From contig JACGCK010000422.1 in NCBI GenBank assembly GCA_014925825.1, positions 1-25,336 of the forward strand: 25,336 nt of DNA. The letters run 5' to 3'. Source of the DNA: Pholiota molesta. Lineage: Eukaryota; Basidiomycota; Agaricomycetes; Agaricales; Strophariaceae. Below the pieces are notes generated by a model, which worked only from the letters and a program-made list of their open reading frames with translations, was not told the DNA's origin and did not search any database. The translations under genes were made by a program, and so were the position numbers. Positions 19,901 to 25,336 of the stretch are shown piece after piece. The stretch's first letter is position 1, and every line of letters begins with the position of its first letter.

Positions 19901-21913
19901 GTTACCACGGACGCTTCAGATACTTGCTCTGGCGCCGTGCTTTCCTTCGGAGAGACCTGGTCTGGCTCTCGACCTGTCGCCTTCGACTCTATGACTTTCA
20001 AGGGTGCTGAGCTTAATTATCCTGTTCATGAGAAAGAATTACTAGCGATTTTGCGAGCAATTCGGCGCTGGAAAGTTGACCTCTTGGGTTCAGAATTTTT
20101 GGTTTACACAGACCATAAGACTCTGCTAAATTTCGACACTCAGAAAGAATTATCGCGACGACAAGCGCGCTGGATGGAGGAGCTCTCAATTTACAACTGC
20201 AAATTTGTCTACGTCAAAGGGGATGATAACACTGTGGCCGATGCCTTGTCTCGTTTCCCGCATGCCAAACTAGCCTCTCTCGACATAGCAGAAGCGTCGG
20301 CTTCGCATCCATACCACTTTTGCCCGGAGGAAGAAGTCGTCATAGCCTCCATAATGCCTTGTAGCGGAGTTTTCGCATGCGTAAACGCGCTCTCAGACAA
20401 GGAAATTGTCCGTTTAAGCTCGAGCGTAACACTGGACCCAAAATTAGTCTCAGAAATTACAGCATGTTACCAAAGTGATCCTTGGTGCCAAAAGCTACTC
20501 TCAGCAAGCAAAGGAATAACAAATCTTAATATCAGGAACGGTTTATGGTTTTTGTCTGACCGTTTGATTGTCCCTGCAGGTTGTAGTCTGCGTTCCTTAG
20601 TTTTCCAAATTGCCCATGATACATTAGGTCATTTCGGCTTTGCAAAGACTTATAACGCTATCAGAGATTCTTATTTTTGGCCTAACATGAGAACTGATCT
20701 TGAGAACTCTTACATTCCTAGTTGTGTAGACTGTCAGCGAAACAAGTCCTCTACAACCAAGCCTTCCGGGCCTTTACACCCGTTGCCGGTTCCTGATAGT
20801 AGATGTCAGTCGGTGGCACTCGATTTCATTGGGCCTTTACCCGAAGACGACGGTTTCAATATGATCTTGACTATTACCGATAGATTGGGTTCCGATGTCC
20901 GCATCGTACCTGTCCGCTCCGACATGACAGCTCCACAATTAGCGATTGTTTTTTTTGATGAATGGTATTGCGAGAACGGGTTGCCTGCTACTCTAGTATC
21001 TGACAGAGACAAGCTGTTTGTTTCTAACTTCTGGAGTGAATTGTGCAAAATTACGGGAATTGACATTGCTATGTCCTCCGCGTTCCATCCTGAATCTGAT
21101 GGTGCTAGTGAACGCACGAATAAGACCGTTAATCAGTGCCTGCGATTCCATGTTGAACGTAATCAAACCGGCTGGAAGCGTGCTCTCAAGCGTATCCGGT
21201 TTCAAATAATGTCTACAGTGAACGCAAGTACGGGCTATTCTCCTTTCCAATTACGTTTTGGACAACAGCCTCGCGTTTTACCTCCGTTATTCCCCCTCGA
21301 TACTGAGGCGGCAACTTATAAGACAACTGCTAAAGACATTATTGAACAAGTCGCTTTAGATGTATCCGCTGCAAAGGATAATTTAATGGTTGCCAAAATA
21401 ACTCAAGCTTTCCACTCGAACAAGCACCGTTCTGATGCACCTGTCTATGCGCCTGGTGATAAGGTTATGCTCAGCACGCTTAATAGGCGCCGAGATTACA
21501 GGCGCGCGGAAGAGAACAGGGTGGCTAAATTTATGCCTCGGTTCGACGGCCCGTACATGGTCATTAGCGCGCACACGGATGCTTCTACTGTTACTCTTGA
21601 GATCCCGAACGCCCCGAATATTTTCCCTACCTTCCATACTTCGCTCGTTAAACCTTTCCAGCAAAATGACTCTGATAAATTCCCACAACGCACATTGGAA
21701 GCTCCGGGTCCTGTTTCAGTGGATGGTTTTGACGAATATTACGTGGAAAAATTCGTAGACCATAAGAAAATCGGTTCTAAAGTTCATTACTTAGTACGAT
21801 GGGTTGGTGAAGGGCCCGAAGAAGACCGCTGGATCGCCGGTGAATATCTGGACAAAAATGAGGCATTAGACAAGTACTGGGCCGACCGACCTGGGGGCAA
21901 TCCTTTCTTGTAA
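16970..21913 (+). CDS. pol: Chromovirus Gag C-terminus and Pol polyprotein with chromodomain
   Basis: Open to a TAA at 21911-21913. Residue numbers count from the in-frame ATG at 16850, which is probably not a real start. Order: end of capsid; zinc knuckle 264-282 (CYKC...H...C, spacing CX2CX9HX4C); Arg/Pro/Ser linker; aspartic protease with DDGA at 495-498; reverse transcriptase with VMPMGFRNSP and YLDD at 866-869; RNase H with TDAS (D1021), HEKELLAI, YTDHKTL and NTVADALSR; integrase HX4H...CX2C (AHDTLGH, CVDC), then D1325, D1385, E1421 (35 residues between the last two); GPY/F module FDGPYMV and FHTSLVKPF; chromodomain about 1630-1676 (YYVEKFV, YLVRWVGEG). All catalytic acids of RT, RNase H and integrase that I looked for are present. 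It acts in virus-like particles and the nucleus. The chromodomain should steer integration to particular chromatin; its third cage position appears to be Glu. Confidence 0.93.
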   Translation, partial: NELLEAWLERNRDEWEALIDSEDGFSFRDFMAVMRSSFLEKDWERKILQNDVHARMEPDEKFSTFYRRITIANNQLSHSEYYVKPTELRDILTRNFSKRLRDAIDSLSDSERERIEDEPVFDKWIARILKLDITSAKAHEALASAAEKMFRENYAGFNRNDYDSMNKRQRTGYYAPTAAMASNVATGANAYPTHNPPVGFIGPRIFPPKLTEDERSILQRHRGCYKCRRVNVLSDDHSGAKCNDDPPSGINYKVITDDWARSFNGKPSPVNPKIVPAQASFNPAPMGPSVAPVAATASYYHNRPSQYTRHENPPPAPRVDNKRERLEHNYPYKHEIPLNYRAQSAPVTNGRFLRQNASAGPSNLRRARSPRTPSPSPEQRSQRGSPIGLVTQRGISPSSSSEKRRSDDDGYASDDVSNHACLERTSPITVEHLWWTATCDSPVNDFSVPVRTLLDDGAHLVLIGPELVLKLALPIHKLKKPIGATLAWSDTPFSFVDFVVITLNSVNNAWSSKPTIALICNNLCAEILLGLPFLQHNGIVIDHELRTVIDKKCGYDLLNPGKISPPPVLLTPKERRSEYKENRKRFKAELKWRLAIRRRELSENTDYKESKPANPIAAITNRVEELASLLELQKYEEQIKADFAPIFEPIPHSSELPDDEVARIVLIDPKRQVKTRTYPCPRQYQDSFQALIKQRLDSGFIRLSSSSHCSPSFITPKADPKAMPRWVCDYRQLNDNTVPDNFPIPDVDNVLRSCAKGKIWAQIDMTDSFFQTRMHPDSIKYTAVTTPFGAYEWLVMPMGFRNSPSIHQRRVTRALQHLIGKICYIYLDDIVIWSDSLEEHIQNVKTVLQALIDARLYVNKKKTHLFKYEINFLGHKVSQSGIEADSKKVDKILDWPTPESTKDVRKFLGLVRYLNAFLPRLAIQSEILSELTFRKYDKCFPAWTPKHEMAFQNIKEIVTSRECLTVIDHYDPSKKIFVTTDASDTCSGAVLSFGETWSGSRPVAFDSMTFKGAELNYPVHEKELLAILRAIRRWKVDLLGSEFLVYTDHKTLLNFDTQKELSRRQARWMEELSIYNCKFVYVKGDDNTVADALSRFPHAKLASLDIAEASASHPYHFCPEEEVVIASIMPCSGVFACVNALSDKEIVRLSSSVTLDPKLVSEITACYQSDPWCQKLLSASKGITNLNIRNGLWFLSDRLIVPAGCSLRSLVFQIAHDTLGHFGFAKTYNAIRDSYFWPNMRTDLENSYIPSCVDCQRNKSSTTKPSGPLHPLPVPDSRCQSVALDFIGPLPEDDGFNMILTITDRLGSDVRIVPVRSDMTAPQLAIVFFDEWYCENGLPATLVSDRDKLFVSNFWSELCKITGIDIAMSSAFHPESDGASERTNKTVNQCLRFHVERNQTGWKRALKRIRFQIMSTVNASTGYSPFQLRFGQQPRVLPPLFPLDTEAATYKTTAKDIIEQVALDVSAAKDNLMVAKITQAFHSNKHRSDAPVYAPGDKVMLSTLNRRRDYRRAEENRVAKFMPRFDGPYMVISAHTDASTVTLEIPNAPNIFPTFHTSLVKPFQQNDSDKFPQRTLEAPGPVSVDGFDEYYVEKFVDHKKIGSKVHYLVRWVGEGPEEDRWIAGEYLDKNEALDKYWADRPGGNPFL

Positions 21914-22071
21914 TGTACTTTTTTTCTTCTCATATTTTGCCTGCGGTAGCTTTTCCCTACGGGGTTTTTAACGCACCCGTGAAAGGATTTTTTTTCTATT
22001 TTCTCATTTATCTTTGTATTCCATTGCTTTATTTTTTATTTTTTTCTTCTATCTGCTCTCGATTTTACTTT
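21914..22071 (+). other. Chromovirus 3' untranslated stretch
   Basis: 158 bp, T-rich, no ORF. It lies between the pol stop and the polypurine tract. Confidence 0.6.
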
Positions 22072-22082
22072 GGGGGGAGCAG
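22072..22082 (+). other. Polypurine tract of the chromovirus
   Basis: GGGGGGAGCAG directly before the 3' LTR. It is the expected plus-strand primer; the single C interrupts it. Confidence 0.75.
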
Positions 22083-22347
22083 TGTAAGGATGGCCGTCAC
22101 CTGACCTTACACCAGTAGATACATACGACGCGTCCGATCCATTTAGGATCTCACCTCTTCCTTTCCGATATACACCTACTCTTACCATACCACACACACA
22201 TCTCATCCCCTCCTCTTCTCATAGACACCGCTCTTACCCAAACTCAATAAATCCACAACTTGATCCTGTCTTTTTCGGTCCGATTCCGTAAGTCATCGAA
22301 CCTCGCTTCATTTCAGTGTATTCCACTCCATACGGAGTGGTCTTTCA
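22083..22347 (+). repeat. 3' LTR of the chromovirus
   Basis: 265 bp, same sequence as the 5' LTR by eye, AATAAA at 22246-22251, followed by GTGAT (22348-22352). Confidence 0.93.
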
Positions 22348-24440
22348 GTGATCTCTTCGGATTCGAGCTCGCCTCATCCGTCCGGTTCTATCGAGCCCAA
22401 GATCATCCCATTCCAAACAGGAGAACCTTCCGAAATACTGGCATGTCCTCATGCTCCTCCATTTCTCCTGTTATGAGCAGAGTTGGGCCATATCTCCTCA
22501 ACCGCTTCGTCTATTGTTACGCGGTTTCTTGCGCTGGAAAGCCCTTGTTCGCCTCGTTTGAGAGCGCCCTTGAATGTTCCAAACCGTTGCATATCGCCCG
22601 AGCTATGACTTTACAGTCATCTCAGCCTCCTGATGAGACATCAATTTTGTTCTCATCAACCGCGGTGTCTACTCATAAACGGATTTCGGATTCGAGATTT
22701 ACTCATCCGTCCTGTTTTAATGAGCCCAAGATCATTGGATTCCGAGCAGTAGATCATCCTGGGACTTTGCCATCTACACTGGCTCTCCCTTGATCATCCT
22801 ATGACCAGAGATCGTCTCATATCTCTGTGAAAACTGCTCAGATTGACTCGCGGTTTTTTGAGGTCTCAAGAGCTTGCTTATACGCATCTAACGATGCCCT
22901 GCGCGACGAGAACGAGCGACATTCAACCGACTTCTGCCCTTTCAGTCATTTGGGCTCTCTAGAGTCACTTCATTCCGGATCTCAACAACTACTGCTTCAA
23001 TTTGTTAGCTCTTTTCGGATTCGAGCTCGACTCATTCGTACGGTTCGAACGAGCTCAAGAACATCGAATTTTACACAGTAGAATGTTCTGAGATGCCTGA
23101 TCTCCTTCTCCCTGTCCCATACTTTCTACCTTGGGCGGAGATTGGGCAATATATCCGGATCAACTCTTGAGAACCTGTCGGTTATTTTTGCGTTCGTTTT
23201 ACTCCTCAAGCCGCTTCTTTTGAGCCCTTGAACGTGGAGAACGATGGCTATTTGGACAAGTAAAACTCCTTGGCCCATTTCGGAGCTCTGCCCGGAATTT
23301 TCGCTCGATCTCAGCAACCAGCTCATGGACTCGCGATAACCCTTCAGATTCGAGCTCGCCTTGCTTGTCCGGTTTTAACAAGCCCAAGAACATACAATGC
23401 TACCCAGTAGATTGTTCTGGGGGGCCCACTCTGCTCTCCTACACTCTTGATCCATATTAGAGACAGACTGGGCCGTAACTTTTGAGCCGGACCTGCGAAT
23501 CCTTCGAGGTTTTTTTCGGCTGTGCTGGGCTATGCAGGGCGCATCTTTCAAGCCCCTGCTCAAGCGAATCCATGGAGTCCTCGATGAGGAGTGCACTTTT
23601 GCCTATTTTGGACCTCTGGTCCGAAATTTCGTTCGCTTTTGGCTTCCATCACCTCTAGCCCTATTCTGCTTTGGGATTCGACTTCTCCTTCTTTGTCCGG
23701 TTCTAACGACACCCAAATCACCCTGTTTTGACCAGTGGAACACTCTGGGGGCCCATCTTCCTCCTTTCCCTCTATTTCTATCACTAGAGCGAAGATTTGG
23801 CTGTCTCTCAAGAACAGACCTCCTATCCCTTAGCGAATTTTTGCGGCTTGTTAGGCTACGCAGGCCGCTTCGAATAAGCCCTTGCGCAGGCCAAACGAAC
23901 GAAATTCGAGCAACTAGACCACATGTCTCATTTCAGTGCTCTAATCTGAGACAAGTTCGCTCTTGGCAACCATGGCAGGTTCCCTTCTGGAGGCTTCGGA
24001 TTTGTATTCGCCTCGACTCTCCGGTTCTATCGAGCTCAAGAACATGATGATCTATTCAGTGGAATATTCCGGGACATCATCCACTCCTCATCATTCCTTC
24101 CCACTTCATCATCAGGAAAGATTGGCCCATATCTTCGGAACAAAGCTTTTGATTCTCACGCGTTTTTTGGACCTTGTAACGTTGCGAAGACGCAACGTTT
24201 AAGCCCTTACTCGCATGGAACGATGCATTTTCGAATTTACCATCCTCTTTCCTCCTCTTCCTACCCTTCAATGAAGATTGGCCTATATCTCCGGAACGGC
24301 TGCTCCGTTTTCCACGCAAATTTTTTGGCCTGTTACGATTGCGAAGACGCATCTTTCAAGCCCTTATATGCGCAAAACGACGAAGTTTCGAAAGTGCTAG
24401 GCTTTCCTTCCCTCCTGCTGAGCTCATTTAGCATATCCTG

Positions 24441-25186
24441 ACCAGTGGGCCCTTTTCCTTTCCATTTTTATGCCTTCTCTTTGCTTTTTTCCACCTGCCA
24501 GAGTCCACTCTGTCCTTTCCTTCTTTCTTTCCACTCTGTGGCATTGGATTTTTCTTTTCCTCTTTTTCTTCCTTGGTACTTCTTTAGCTGCCCAGTCCTA
24601 GACATGCCTCATCCTATGACCACTGTCTGGCCTGCACACCAAAAGAAGTGGGGGGCAGGGGTAGGGGGTAGGACCATGGGTCCTGAGGAGGCCTAGCCTC
24701 CTCCTATTACCCTATCTATCCCTATGTCTGGGATCAGGCTATGATCCCTTGGAGGAGCTGCCTTATGGCTATGCCCCTAGCTCCTCTAGGATGCTGGATT
24801 GGCTGACCCTCCTATATGGAGCAGGAAAGCTATCCTCTGCATCCTCTCAGATCCTTCTAGATCTGTAGAGCTAGTCTAGAGCTTTGCTCTGGCTCTTAGA
24901 GGATGCCTTGGATTGGTTGACTCTCCTATCTGGAGTTAGGAAGCCATCCTCTATTCCCTCTTTGATCTCTTGTAGATCTACCTTGGAAGGCTAGAGAATT
25001 TGGGAACCAAATTTTTTCTCTTTGCTTATTTTTATTTTAGCTCATCTTCCAATTCTTCCCCAAATTTTTACTTTATTATTCTTTTGGCCTAGTTTGGGGG
25101 GCCATTGTGATTCTTTTTCTCTTTATTTTTACCTATATGTTTTATGCTTGTTTTCCATTTTCACTTAGAGTACATGCCCTCTGGAC
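24441..25186. other. LARD 3' region: pyrimidine-rich, with a local duplication
   Basis: No coding support. C/T-rich to about 24620. A roughly 85-bp segment with GATTGGCTGACCCTCCT at 24797 recurs in diverged form at 24911 (GATTGGTTGACTCTCCT), spacing 114 bp, both followed by GAAGCTATCCTCT-like and TAGATCT motifs. Confidence 0.5.
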
Positions 25187-25199
25187 AAGTGGGGGGCTC
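25187..25199 (+). other. Polypurine tract of the LARD
   Basis: AAGTGGGGGGCTC immediately before TGTGACGACTGG of the 3' LTR. It resembles polypurine tracts of gypsy elements and helps define the LTR start. Confidence 0.6.
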
Positions 25200-25336
25200 T
25201 GTGACGACTGGATACTTAGGTACTTGTACAGAGGACTGTAGATCACATGATAGTCACATGTTACCATATAGATACAGCCATCCAGCTGTATTAGATAATC
25301 AGATTTACCTTTAACCTTTACTTGAAGGACGAATCC
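25200..25336 (+). repeat. 3' LTR of the LARD (first 137 bp, truncated by window)
   Basis: No mismatch seen to 12775-12911. The base before it differs (C against T), which marks the LTR boundary. Confidence 0.8.

Larger units (their letters stand above)
15564..22347 (+). mobile_element. Full-length Ty3/gypsy chromovirus
   Basis: 6,784 bp. It has two 265-bp LTRs that look identical by eye, TG...CA ends, an exact 5-bp duplication GTGAT, a polypurine tract before the 3' LTR, and gag-pol with a C-terminal chromodomain. The domain order protease, reverse transcriptase, RNase H, integrase, chromodomain defines the chromovirus branch. Identical LTRs imply a very recent insertion. It lies inside one unit of the LARD's 329-bp array. 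The only visible defect is a one-base frame offset within gag. Confidence 0.93.
14700..24440 (+). repeat. Tandem array of about 329-bp units (interrupted by the chromovirus)
   Basis: The landmark TCGGATTCGAGCTCG, followed by CTCATCCGTCCGGTTCT and GAGCCCAAGATCAT, recurs at 14911, 15240, 22357, 22686, 23015, 23344, 23672 and 23996. With the 6,789-bp chromovirus insertion removed, the spacings are 329, 328, 329, 329, 329, 328 and 324. A second landmark (CGCGGTTT... then GAGCCC...GCGC) has the same period. The first five copies are best preserved and the last three increasingly diverged. 329 is not a multiple of three, so this is not a protein repeat. A shortened unit ends the array: the second landmark occurs at about 24158 and again about 157 bp later (24315). 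Confidence 0.85.
12775..25336 (+). mobile_element. Non-autonomous LTR retrotransposon (LARD-like), 3' LTR cut by window end
   Basis: The segment 12775-12911 recurs without visible change at 25200-25336, the last base of the window. Both copies start TGTGACGACTGG. The second copy directly follows a purine tract (AAGTGGGGGGCTC), as a 3' LTR should. With the nested hAT element B removed, a 5' LTR from 12775 to about 14187 (ending CA) would be about 403 bp. It is followed at once by TGGTGGGGGCACC, a candidate primer-binding site. Removing the nested chromovirus leaves about 4.2 kb of interior with no gag or pol. The interior is an untranslatable tandem array flanked by pyrimidine-rich DNA. The LTR end and primer site are inferred from one copy only. 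Such elements use proteins of an autonomous partner. Confidence 0.72.

Noticed and set aside
22260..24047. Several frames of 80-177 residues right of the chromovirus
   Set aside because: They are translations of the tandem units and of the LTR, with a different frame in each unit and no recognisable domain.
1..25336. tRNA, rRNA or other structured RNA genes
   Set aside because: No cloverleaf with a GGTTCGAATC-type box in sensible spacing and no rRNA signature was seen on either strand; a covariance-model scan would be decisive.

Overview
The window looks like a transposon-rich, non-syntenic region of a fungal genome, most likely a basidiomycete (probably Agaricomycetes). Reasons: 45-62 nt GT-AG introns in every host-like gene, a fungal-type alpha-kinase, a fungal integrase-core (DDE) gene, a KDZ-transposase relic and a chromodomain Ty3/gypsy element. 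There is no bacterial gene organisation. I could not run searches; family calls rest on motifs read by eye.

Layout. (1) 10-1398 (-): a seven-exon integrase-core gene whose exon phases all agree. (2) 1548-4095 (-): an eleven-exon alpha-kinase gene, sound except for one frame problem in exon 7. (3) About 4560-5211 plus 9397-10208 (+): a decayed C-terminal half of a KDZ transposase, split by a giant palindrome, element C (5212-9389). C is itself broken by a hAT-type non-autonomous element, A (5222-6163). (4) 10193-12753: a second giant palindrome of the same family, element D. (5) 12775 to beyond the window end: a non-coding LTR retrotransposon (LARD-like). Its 5' LTR carries a second hAT-type element, B (12952-13953). 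Its interior contains an array of about 329-bp tandem units. (6) 15564-22347: a nearly intact chromovirus with apparently identical 265-bp LTRs and a 5-bp target duplication, inserted inside that array.

Most striking: hAT elements A and B share a core (in opposite orientation) but have wholly different terminal and subterminal repeats. The LARD carries a satellite-like 329-bp array instead of genes. C and D are palindromes with arms of 1.3-1.8 kb that could give long hairpin RNA. Several of the arm differences that I compared are CpG transitions. Nesting gives a relative order: KDZ gene, then C, then A; and LARD, then B and the chromovirus separately.

How the parts work together: only the integrase-core gene, the alpha-kinase and the chromovirus look capable of making a near-full protein. 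The rest are relics or non-autonomous elements that would need proteins supplied in trans.
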